64,000 nt of DNA from Meira nashicola (lineage: Eukaryota; Basidiomycota; Exobasidiomycetes; Exobasidiales; Brachybasidiaceae). The stretch covers positions 4,092,013-4,156,012 of the forward strand of contig BCJU01000001.1 of assembly GCA_001600355.1 (NCBI GenBank), read 5' to 3'. Both the position numbers and the translations under genes were made by a program. Of the stretch, positions 1-8,285 are shown one piece after another. Every line of letters starts with the position of its first letter. Position 1 is the stretch's first letter. The notes below the pieces were generated by a model, which had not been told where the DNA came from, did not search any database, and saw only the letters and a list, made by a program, of their open reading frames with translations.

Positions 1-1104
1 GCAGGCAACAATAGCCTTGCTAATTTGAGCGAACTTGATCCTGAAGATGTACCGAAGGATTTGAAAAAGGAAGGAAGTGATTGGTGGGCAATTTTCAACC
101 CGAAGGTAAAAAGACAATTGGACGTCAGCCTAGTTCATACTTTAATGCACGAAAGTGTCGTGTGTTGCGTTCGTTTTTCGCCTGATGGAAAATTCTTGGC
201 TACAGGATGCAATAAAAGTGCTCAGATTTACGATACAAAAACAGGAGCAAAGACTTGCGTCTTGTCCGATCAACCGCCAAATCACAAGGGAGATTTGTAT
301 ATTCGCTCAGTCTGTTTCTCACCATGTGGAAGATTCTTGGCAACCGGAGCCGAAGATAGACAAATCCGATTGTGGAATATTTCGACAAAGAAGGTCAAGC
401 ATCTATTCACAGGACACAAACAAGAAATTTACTCTTTGGACTTTTCACGCGATGGTCGTATAATCGCGAGTGGAAGTGGAGACAAGACTGTGCGAATTTG
501 GGATGTGGACAGTGGACAATTGTTACACACTCTTTACACATCTCCAGGACAAGAACAAGGACCAAGCGAAGCAGGCGTGACAAGCGTTAGCATCAGTTCT
601 GATAGTAGATTGGTGGCTGCAGGTGCATTAGATACTCTTGTTCGTGTTTGGGATGCAAGAACAGGTCAGCCTTTGGAGAAACTTCGTGGTCACAAAGATA
701 GCATTTATAGCGTCAGCTTTGCACCTGATGGACGTTCGTTGATTAGTGGAAGTCTAGATAAAACATTAAAGATGTGGGATCTTTCTGGAACGATTCGCGC
801 TCTTGATCAAAATGTTCCAGATGAAGAAAAGATGCACAATGCCGTTTGTGCTACCACCTTTTTGGGTCATAAAGATTACGTTTTGTCAGTTTCTTGCTCA
901 CCCGATGGCATGTGGATTGCATCAGGATCAAAAGATCGCGGCGTACAATTCTGGGACCCTAGAACGGCACAAGCACAATTGGTATTGCAAGGACACAAGA
1001 ATAGTGTGATTGCAATTCATCTAAGTCCAGCAGGAGGATTATTGGCAAGTGGTTCAGGAGATTTCAATGCACGCGTTTGGAAATATGAACAGATTGCCTC
1101 ATAA
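1..1104 (+). CDS. TUP1: Tup1-family transcriptional corepressor, C-terminal WD40 part (5' end outside window)
   Basis: The reading frame is open from base 1, so the N-terminal tetramerisation/Ssn6-binding region lies outside the window. What remains is about 367 residues. Seven WD40 repeats can be read in order, with typical GH...WD spacing (for example GHKQEIYSLDFSRDG, GHKDSIYSVSFAPDG and GHKNSVIAIHLSPAG) and blades ending in LWN, IWD, VWD, MWD, FWD and VWK. A short linker rich in D, E and P (SELDPEDVPKDLKKEGSDWW) precedes the propeller, as in fungal Tup1. Tup1 with Ssn6/Cyc8 represses many genes in the nucleus by contacting DNA-bound repressors and histones; this is family knowledge. Repeat 6 follows a longer loop after an LDQNVPDEEK segment. 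The gene converges on malate synthase. Other WD40 repressors are possible, but the linker plus seven-blade layout fits Tup1 best. Confidence 0.9.
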   Translation, partial: AGNNSLANLSELDPEDVPKDLKKEGSDWWAIFNPKVKRQLDVSLVHTLMHESVVCCVRFSPDGKFLATGCNKSAQIYDTKTGAKTCVLSDQPPNHKGDLYIRSVCFSPCGRFLATGAEDRQIRLWNISTKKVKHLFTGHKQEIYSLDFSRDGRIIASGSGDKTVRIWDVDSGQLLHTLYTSPGQEQGPSEAGVTSVSISSDSRLVAAGALDTLVRVWDARTGQPLEKLRGHKDSIYSVSFAPDGRSLISGSLDKTLKMWDLSGTIRALDQNVPDEEKMHNAVCATTFLGHKDYVLSVSCSPDGMWIASGSKDRGVQFWDPRTAQAQLVLQGHKNSVIAIHLSPAGGLLASGSGDFNARVWKYEQIAS

Positions 1105-1446
1105 AATAGGCATTTATGATCATGAATATACAACAAAGACAATGTTCATATGTAGTAAAAGCATTATTGACCTGAAAAAAAAAGACTTTTCAAAAGGCTT
1201 GTAATGCGCTTGTCCTCCACTCTTCTCTCGATCTTTATTTCTTTTTCTTATATATTTGTGTACTATGAATCGAAAGATGAAAAAATTTCCGTCCTTTGAA
1301 TTTTATTTGAAACTTGAAGTATGTTTAGCATTACTATGAAGCACACACACAAAGTGGTCACCAAATCGACTGGATAGATACTTGAATTTTATTATTTACG
1401 CTGATGAGAGAGATATAGAGAGAATGTAACAAAAGATAACAACACA
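1105..1446. other. Convergent 3' spacer between TUP1 and malate synthase
   Basis: This 342-base AT-rich stretch holds the 3' ends of two converging genes. It has T-runs and A-runs and stops in all frames. I see no coding or RNA-gene signal. Confidence 0.6.
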
Positions 1447-3054
1447 TCAGATACGGGCTGGAGCACGGTCATGAGGTAAGAAGCTGTACAAAGATGAAGT
1501 CAAGAATTCGGCGGGAGCATTGGAACGAACGTCTTCTTTGATAAATCTCTTTGCGATATCAACCGAACGACTTCCCAACTTTTGCAATTTAGTACCTTCA
1601 TCATCTACTAAACGATCGATGAATTCAGCTGTGATTGGTGTACCCTCGGCAGTCTTTGCGCCATGATAACGCCATTGCCATAATAGTAAACGACTGATTT
1701 CACCTGTTGCAGCATCTTCCATTGCATTTGCGATTGGAACACATCCGATACCGTTTAACCAATTTGTGCAGTAACCCAACAAAGCGGTAACGTTTGCTCT
1801 TGCACCTGCTTCTGTAATCTTTCCGTTAACGGAAGAGTTGAGTAAGTCTAAAGCGGAAACGCGAACTTCTTCACGACGGATGTGATATTGGTTTGGTCCT
1901 TTCATAGTCTTGTTGAAGACTTCCAAAGCGATTTGCACAAGGGCAGGGTGAGCAACCCATGTACCATCGTGACCTTTTGAAGCTTCACGTTGTTTGTCAG
2001 CACGAACTTTGTCCATTGCTGCAGCGTTTGCTTTTTCGTCATTCTTGATTGGAATTTGAGCTGCCATACCACCAATTGCAGCAACACCACGTTTATGACA
2101 AGTTTGAATTAATAAGTCAACATATGAGTTCATGAAAGGAACGGTCATTGTAACATCGGCACGATCAGGCAAGATTGCACCTTTGTTGTAACGTTGACGT
2201 TTGATGAAAGAGAAAATGTAATCCCAACGACCACAATTCAAACCGGAAGAGTGATCACGCAATTCATAAATGATCTCGTCCATTTCAAAGACGGCAGTAA
2301 TTGTTTCGATCAAAACAGTACCACGGATCGTTCCACGAGGAATTTTGATGTAATCTTGTGCCAAGTTGAAAACGTCGTTCCAAAGACGAGCTTCCAAATG
2401 AGATTCCATTTTTGGCAAATAAAAGTAAGGACCATAACCGGTTTCAATGAGCTTCTTTGCATTATTGAAAAAGTAAATACCGAAATCGAACAAACCACCA
2501 GAGATTGGCTTTCCATCGACGAGGAAATGTTCTTCGTTCAAATGCCAACCACGAGGACGAACGATCAAAGTTGCAGTCTCTCCAAGTGGTTTCAATTTGT
2601 ATGATTTTCCGGTATCCTTTTGTGTGAAATCGATTGTACGATGAATGGCTTGACTCAAGTTCACTTGACCGTCCAAATTGTTTGCCCAAGTAGGACAATT
2701 TGAATCTTCAAAATCGGCCATATAAGTGTATGCGCCTGAATTTAAAGCATTAATCACCATCTTTTTATCAACAGGTCCTGTAATTTCAACTCTACGATCA
2801 CGCAAACCTGGTGCGGGTGGTGCTGCTTTCCATGTTGCATTTTCACGAATGTGACGAGTTTCAGGCAAAAAGTCTGGAAGTGCTCCTCCATCGAATCTTG
2901 ATTGACGTAAAGCACGATTGTTGAGTAACTTTTGACGGGTCTCATCAAAGTTTCTGTGCAAGATAGCCAAGAAGCTTGCAACTTCTGGTGTCAAAACTTT
3001 GGCATGTTCGCCTTCAAGACGGCCTGCAATACGTACTCCTTCAACGCCAGACAT
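1447..3054 (-). CDS. MLS1: Malate synthase (glyoxylate cycle)
   Basis: This 535-residue protein has about the usual family length. It condenses glyoxylate with acetyl-CoA to malate in the glyoxylate cycle, needed for growth on C2 compounds and fatty acids. The family signature region is visible: [14 protein letters not shown], then [20 protein letters not shown] followed by [19 protein letters not shown]. The C-terminal catalytic segment [20 protein letters not shown] is also present (near residues 435-455). The ATG is well placed, with a TATAAA on the same strand about 72 bases upstream. Single exon. The C terminus is PARI, which only partly resembles a peroxisomal PTS1 (consensus S/A/C-K/R/H-L/M), so peroxisomal import by this end is uncertain. 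Identity is sure; location is not. Confidence 0.97.
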   Translation of the reverse strand: MSGVEGVRIAGRLEGEHAKVLTPEVASFLAILHRNFDETRQKLLNNRALRQSRFDGGALPDFLPETRHIRENATWKAAPPAPGLRDRRVEITGPVDKKMVINALNSGAYTYMADFEDSNCPTWANNLDGQVNLSQAIHRTIDFTQKDTGKSYKLKPLGETATLIVRPRGWHLNEEHFLVDGKPISGGLFDFGIYFFNNAKKLIETGYGPYFYLPKMESHLEARLWNDVFNLAQDYIKIPRGTIRGTVLIETITAVFEMDEIIYELRDHSSGLNCGRWDYIFSFIKRQRYNKGAILPDRADVTMTVPFMNSYVDLLIQTCHKRGVAAIGGMAAQIPIKNDEKANAAAMDKVRADKQREASKGHDGTWVAHPALVQIALEVFNKTMKGPNQYHIRREEVRVSALDLLNSSVNGKITEAGARANVTALLGYCTNWLNGIGCVPIANAMEDAATGEISRLLLWQWRYHGAKTAEGTPITAEFIDRLVDDEGTKLQKLGSRSVDIAKRFIKEDVRSNAPAEFLTSSLYSFLPHDRAPARI

Positions 3055-3125
3055 TATGTTTTTATAATTGCTTTGAAGGTGGTTATAGGTAAGTGAGAGA
3101 AGTGTAGGAAGAATTATAATGGTGG

Positions 3126-3131
3126 TTTATA
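3126..3131 (-). promoter_or_regulatory. TATA box of malate synthase
   Basis: On the minus strand this reads TATAAA, in CATATAAACC. It lies about 72 bases before the malate synthase ATG at 3054, a usual spacing for a fungal TATA promoter. No experimental support. Confidence 0.5.
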
Positions 3132-3787
3132 TGGAAAAGAGAATAGATATAATAAGCAAAGCCAAGAAGGATAGCACTTTAGCACGAGCATCACTCTTTT
3201 TCTTTGGTATTTTGCCTTTTACGCACTTTCGCTCAGGCCAAAGTCTCGACTCCACCTTGGCTAAAAGGCATCCTTTAGGGCTAAAGAAAAACACTTTTTA
3301 CAGACCACAAGAGGTCACCCGGTTACATTTCCGACAAGGCCGGATAGAGTTTGAAAAAGGCAAAAAATCAGTATAAAGCGGGTATGTATTTCAATTCAAT
3401 TGTCTCGTGCACGGTTCGGCGGAGTGGAGTTTTGCGCATTCCCCGCATGCTGTCTATATATTCAAAAACAAAAAGTCGGACGAACCGCATTTGTTCTGAC
3501 ACTTTGGGCGCAGACCAAGGAGGGTCAAAACAAATTGAACGCAATTGCAAAAAGCGTGAAAGGGAAGAAGCTAATTAATTATTCATACATATATTTTTAG
3601 GCGCGCCGCGCGCACACTCCTTACAAGTCCTAAACAACCTACTCTAAACCCCGTTTACGGCCACTCTATCGGTTTCAACGGCACAAAAATACACGTGCAA
3701 AATTTAAAGTGATTAATCTTGTTCCGTTAGTGCCGAATATTTTCTTACTATTTATTCGGCCGAATTGAAGAGTTGCTTTTTTTCAGC

Positions 3788-3811
3788 ACGCGTATCAACG
3801 CGTCAACGCGT
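3788..3811. promoter_or_regulatory. Cluster of three MCB-like ACGCGT elements
   Basis: ACGCGT occurs at 3788-3793, 3798-3803 and 3806-3811. In ascomycete yeasts this hexamer (MluI cell-cycle box) binds MBF and drives G1/S transcription. Three copies within 24 bases are unlikely by chance in AT-rich spacer. The nearest starts are malate synthase (about 730 bases away, minus) and the Ser-rich gene (about 1.7 kb away, plus), so the target is unclear. Confidence 0.5.
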
Positions 3812-5495
3812 AAATGTTGTTTCCAATCAAAAAAGGGAGCAATAAGCAAAAAGTAAGGGGGCGGAGTTTTTCTTTCTTCATCAAAAGACAACCAAAAAAA
3901 GGGCAGTAAGGGGCCGACAACAAGCGCCACTTTCGGCTGTTTAAACTCTTGAATTCACACACATAAAATTGTATACACCTTTGGCTGGATAAAGATGAGT
4001 GACGGGTGTGGGTTAATCGTTCCCCTCAGCTTAAGCTTTTGAGACAGCATGTATCGTTACCAGAATAGAATGTCCGACAATCAGATTCAAATTCCGTATG
4101 ATCAGCTTATTTCTTTGTCATCAAGCGAAAATTGCATTTATTCTTAATGGTTCACCATCAAGATATCTTATTGGAACGCATTGTATTGATCAATGTGTAA
4201 AAGTGGCTAAATCATCGGTAAAAGAATAAGCTAAATGTCAGATCACCGATCTTGATGGAACATGAAACTACTTTGATCGAAAGAATGAATCAAGATGCCG
4301 ACAGTTAAAATGCTCACTTCAATTCAGAATAGAGAGGGTTTTGTCTATTCTACTCCCCTGCCTTAGTTCAACTTAAATTAAGTCAGGTTCTTTTACCTAG
4401 TAGATTAAAAAATATGATATGTATGTATGTAAAAGACGTCGTCTATCTTACCGAAACAAAAAAGGGGGGTGGCGCAAATTGCCTGTACAGTACAGATTAA
4501 AATGCAGAAAGACGTATTGGCTGTGTTTGCATAATGAGGGTGTATGTAGTCTAGTGCGTGCCAAATTTCATCATTGTGTACATACACACATACACATACA
4601 GCGCGTATGCATGCAACCTTTCTCGCTCACACGCGAGTTCACACTACTGAAAAGAATTGACAATGCGGGCGGGCGTTGGGTCCTTGCACGTAAAAGAATG
4701 GCAAGTAGGTTCAAGATGCATATTAGAAGTGGGATCCCCCCCCCTCTTTTACCAAAAACAAAATAACCTTTCTTTTGTAGGAATAACATCAGCGGCTGTT
4801 GAATGTGAAGCACAATTGCACATAAAGTGTTGGACCTGCATTAAAATGATGGTTGTGCTCCCCTTACCCATTTAGCTTTTTCTTTTTCTAGTTTGATTCG
4901 GGGAGTAAATTGGAATCGAAAGGGGTCAGATCTAAAAATTGACCGGTTTTTTAACTACATTTGTACTTTCGATCAATTAAGTGTTTTGTCATTTACTGCA
5001 AAAAGTGCATCTTCGATTCAAACGAAAGCTGAGTGTATTTAAATCTAAGATTGGTCGGGCGGGGGAGAGGTCAGAGTGCGAAAAGTCAAAATGTATGTGT
5101 GTGCATGCTGTGCATTGAGGAAATTCATTGCAATGAAATGCCTCAATCTTCTTTTTTTGCACTTTTCCTCAGGTTTCATTGCTATTTGCCATCAAATCTG
5201 TCATGTCACTCGTCTTTTAGGGTTTAATACGCTAAATTTCACGCTTCCGTTTAACAAGAAAAAGAGGGTTCATACGTAATTCTTTCTGTTCCTTGTCAAT
5301 TTATATTTTCATAGATCCGAAATTTTTCTTCACTTTATCATCTTCATCCTTTACCATATTTTTATGAAACAAACCCATTCGATTCGTAACGCCAGCATTC
5401 ATCCTTCTCATTAACGAACAATCACGAATCATTTGGTACGAACCTCTTTGGATCAAGCCCATTTTTGAAAGGAGTTCATTTGAAGGAAATACGTA

Positions 5496-8081
5496 ATGAT
5501 GGATCCTACAGGTCTTTATCGACCATCTTTACAAAGATCAAATGCATCTACAGGATCTTTACCTCTACTTGATTCAACAAATGCGCCTCTCAATAACGGA
5601 AAAAGGAAGCCATCCATATCTACAGCCAAGATTGCAGCACTAAATGCTACTGCAGCATCTGTTCAATCTTCTCCCATGGCTTCACCAGCAATGCCACGTG
5701 GTAATGGTGCACTTTTATCTCCTCAAAGATCTTATTTCGACCTTTCCAGTAGACCATCAATCGATATGATAAGAACAGAATCAACAGAATCGACAAAATC
5801 TCTCAAATCTAAATCTAGCAAAAAAGATTTGAAAGAATTAGGTCGTTCAACAACGCCACTTTCAAGTTTCGGAAAAAGTAGTTCTTCCAGAAAAGCTTCT
5901 CTTGCCGACTTAAAAGCTCAACAACAAGATGATAATGGAGACGATGATTCAGGTATGGATGAATCTTTTACATGTTGTTACGGAAATGAATTTGATCGTC
6001 AACATCGTGCTGCCCTTGCAAAAGTTTCAAAGATGCCTACAACGGAAGAAAGTGAAATAGCTCATCAGAGATGGTTAGATGCTACCTTCAGAAAGCTTTC
6101 ACAAAAGAGTATCGCTCGTTATTCACAACAATTTCATCCTCACAACAAAGGAGGAAGAGCTCCTTCATTTTCTGCAAGCAATATGCAAAGGGTAAGTAGC
6201 ATTGACGAAGGATGTGAATCGGAACCTGCCTCGCCAAATGCAGCCAAGAGACATTTCCTTGATTTTACTTCAATCATCAGTCCAATTCCATCAATGGGAA
6301 AACAGCAGCAGCAACAATCATTATCACCTCCAAATAACTCTCTTCAAGTTCCATCTTTAGGTACAACCGGAAGTCAAAGTGCCAATGTAACTCCAAGGCC
6401 ATCAGATTTTCAAAGGTTTCCTCTTCCTCTTACGCCATCACCTGTCTTTCATGACGCTTTGGAACTTCAACCTGCTTCTCCTCGTCATGCGATCATGCCA
6501 CCTCCAACACAACCATTATTGCGTAGTAGAAGAAGTGAAGATTCTTTAACGATGCGCAGACGTATGCAAAGGCAACCTTCACTTCCTTCAGGAGGAGCTG
6601 GAGGACCAATATCTCCGCTTTTTGGAGAGATGACTTTAGATGGCCATCCTGTACCAAGATTACCTGATTGGGCAAAATCGGAAAATCGTATGAATTCTTC
6701 TACTAATGTTCGATCCCATAACGGTCAACAATCTATGGAGATGGCACGTACGGTCAGCCATAATGTGACAAGTAATCAACAATCTTTACAAAGGCCAATC
6801 GATATGAATCGTGCCACAAGTCACGATACAGGATCTTTACAATTATCTCTAGGTGCACCTTTGATGTCTCATTTTGATCAATGGGATGAAACGGAGAATA
6901 GGTCATTGCCAATGGATCAAAGGCCCTCGATTAGACCAACCGTTCGACCTTTAAATTTGAACAATGAAACTTCTTCACACAGACGTAATATGATTAATAA
7001 TTCTTCCAATTCTTCTGCAACTTCAATTTCCACAAACGGATCTAACTCTTTCCATATCAATCGTGAATCCATCAGTTCTGCAGCATCTGATTCGGATATT
7101 TCATCAAGCATTTCTTCCGTTCCACAAACTCCAGTTTCAAAATTTAATAATTTACCAAACGGTGGACCGATAATCATGCACCGTGATAGTCACGTAAATT
7201 CAGTCTATTATGACGCTGATCCTATATCTGAACAAAATAACTTCAATAATGCGGCTGGAACAGAAGATCAATTAGCAACTATCAGAGCAGTTGTAGGTGG
7301 ATGGGCAGAAGAAAAGAGTAAATCTGCTCCTCCTACTGCCCAATTCATGACTCCACGCGCTCAAGATGGACGTCGTTATGGCAGTGTTCCTCATGTTGCA
7401 AACATCTTTACTGCTTCTGAAGCTTTATCAAATATTTCAGAAACACAAACGAACAAACAAAGATCTCCTGATAGTAAAGCTATCTTACACGGTAAAGCAA
7501 TTCATGGTGGACGACCAAGAGCAAACACGACTTCTTCTATGAATGCATCTTCTTCAAGTGATTCAGTAACACCTACTTCTCAAATTCATATGAGAAATGG
7601 ATCGGAATCTTTACCAAGTAAAGAAAAGCACGTTTCAGGAACAGCTTCACCTGTAAGCCCCGAAAGAGTTTCTTCATTATCGCATGCACGCAAACATAGT
7701 GATACATCAAAACGTGCATCGATTGCCAGCAATATATCCAATTCTACCTCTCACTCTGTCATCTCTGCAACTTCATCTTCTGGTCGCAGTAGTGGAAGCA
7801 GTGGTAGCGGAACATCTGCTTTGTTATCTTATATGCGTAATCATTCTCAAAGCAATCTTCACGGTACAAAAGTATTAGAAGCAGAAGTGGCTGCTAAAAC
7901 ACCTTCTTCTTCTTCCGGAAATACATTACATGCAGCCGCTAGTCCAACAAGTTCTTCCGATACTGCAACTTCTTCACCTATTAAAAGAGGAGGTACTACT
8001 GCTGAAGAATTGGCTCATTCGATCGGAAGAAGGTTCGGTAGAGGGATCGCTAGTGCTTCGGCCGTTGCCAATCGTTCTTGA
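5496..8081 (+). CDS. Serine-rich low-complexity protein of unknown function
   Basis: An 861-residue single-exon open frame starting with a double ATG. I do not recognise the family. The protein is dominated by Ser, Asn, Thr, Pro and Gln and is probably mostly disordered. It has many SP, TP and RxxS-like sites (for example RRNMINNSSNSS, KRASIASNIS), suggesting multiple phosphorylation. One better-ordered stretch around residues 155-210 (ESFTCCYGNEFDRQHRAALA ... EIAHQRWLDATFRKLSQKSI) may be the conserved core. A short glutamine run lies near residue 270. No signal peptide or membrane segment is evident. Its length, codon use like its neighbours and lack of stops make it a real gene. A cell-polarity, signalling or cell-cycle adaptor is conceivable but unsupported. 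It converges on RRP6 with a 204-base gap. Confidence 0.8.
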   Translation: MMDPTGLYRPSLQRSNASTGSLPLLDSTNAPLNNGKRKPSISTAKIAALNATAASVQSSPMASPAMPRGNGALLSPQRSYFDLSSRPSIDMIRTESTESTKSLKSKSSKKDLKELGRSTTPLSSFGKSSSSRKASLADLKAQQQDDNGDDDSGMDESFTCCYGNEFDRQHRAALAKVSKMPTTEESEIAHQRWLDATFRKLSQKSIARYSQQFHPHNKGGRAPSFSASNMQRVSSIDEGCESEPASPNAAKRHFLDFTSIISPIPSMGKQQQQQSLSPPNNSLQVPSLGTTGSQSANVTPRPSDFQRFPLPLTPSPVFHDALELQPASPRHAIMPPPTQPLLRSRRSEDSLTMRRRMQRQPSLPSGGAGGPISPLFGEMTLDGHPVPRLPDWAKSENRMNSSTNVRSHNGQQSMEMARTVSHNVTSNQQSLQRPIDMNRATSHDTGSLQLSLGAPLMSHFDQWDETENRSLPMDQRPSIRPTVRPLNLNNETSSHRRNMINNSSNSSATSISTNGSNSFHINRESISSAASDSDISSSISSVPQTPVSKFNNLPNGGPIIMHRDSHVNSVYYDADPISEQNNFNNAAGTEDQLATIRAVVGGWAEEKSKSAPPTAQFMTPRAQDGRRYGSVPHVANIFTASEALSNISETQTNKQRSPDSKAILHGKAIHGGRPRANTTSSMNASSSSDSVTPTSQIHMRNGSESLPSKEKHVSGTASPVSPERVSSLSHARKHSDTSKRASIASNISNSTSHSVISATSSSGRSSGSSGSGTSALLSYMRNHSQSNLHGTKVLEAEVAAKTPSSSSGNTLHAAASPTSSSDTATSSPIKRGGTTAEELAHSIGRRFGRGIASASAVANRS

Positions 8082-8285
8082 AAGATTTGTATTCTCTCTC
8101 TTTTATTTTGTAGCATAGTCACCAGCACATTCAATAACAACTACTGTACTTATTAATTCTAAAAATTTTCTTATATAGACCTAGCTTCCTGACCATGTAT
8201 TGAGATTGCGTATTTATTAGGTTAGCATGTATGTTGTATAAATTGTACAATGTGATATATAGAATAAAAATAATAAGAAGAACTT

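Larger units (their letters stand above)
3055..5495. other. Long non-coding spacer between malate synthase and the Ser-rich gene (divergent)
   Basis: This 2.4 kb region separates two divergently transcribed genes. It contains only short open frames with biased, low-complexity translations and no recognisable domain. Visible structure: the malate synthase TATA at 3126-3131, a GC-rich patch at about 3600 (ggcgcgccgcgcgc), three ACGCGT hexamers at 3788-3811, and a GTATG/CATAC-rich stretch at about 4417-4610. It is much longer than most spacers here, so a long upstream regulatory region or an unrecognised non-coding transcript is possible. Confidence 0.55.

Noticed and set aside
2194..2604. 136-codon open frame antisense to malate synthase
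   Set aside because: A shadow of a highly conserved enzyme exon.
4417..4610. TATG/CATAC-rich stretch considered as a CRISPR array or tandem satellite
   Set aside because: Units are short, irregular and without spacers; this is simple-sequence spacer DNA in a eukaryote.
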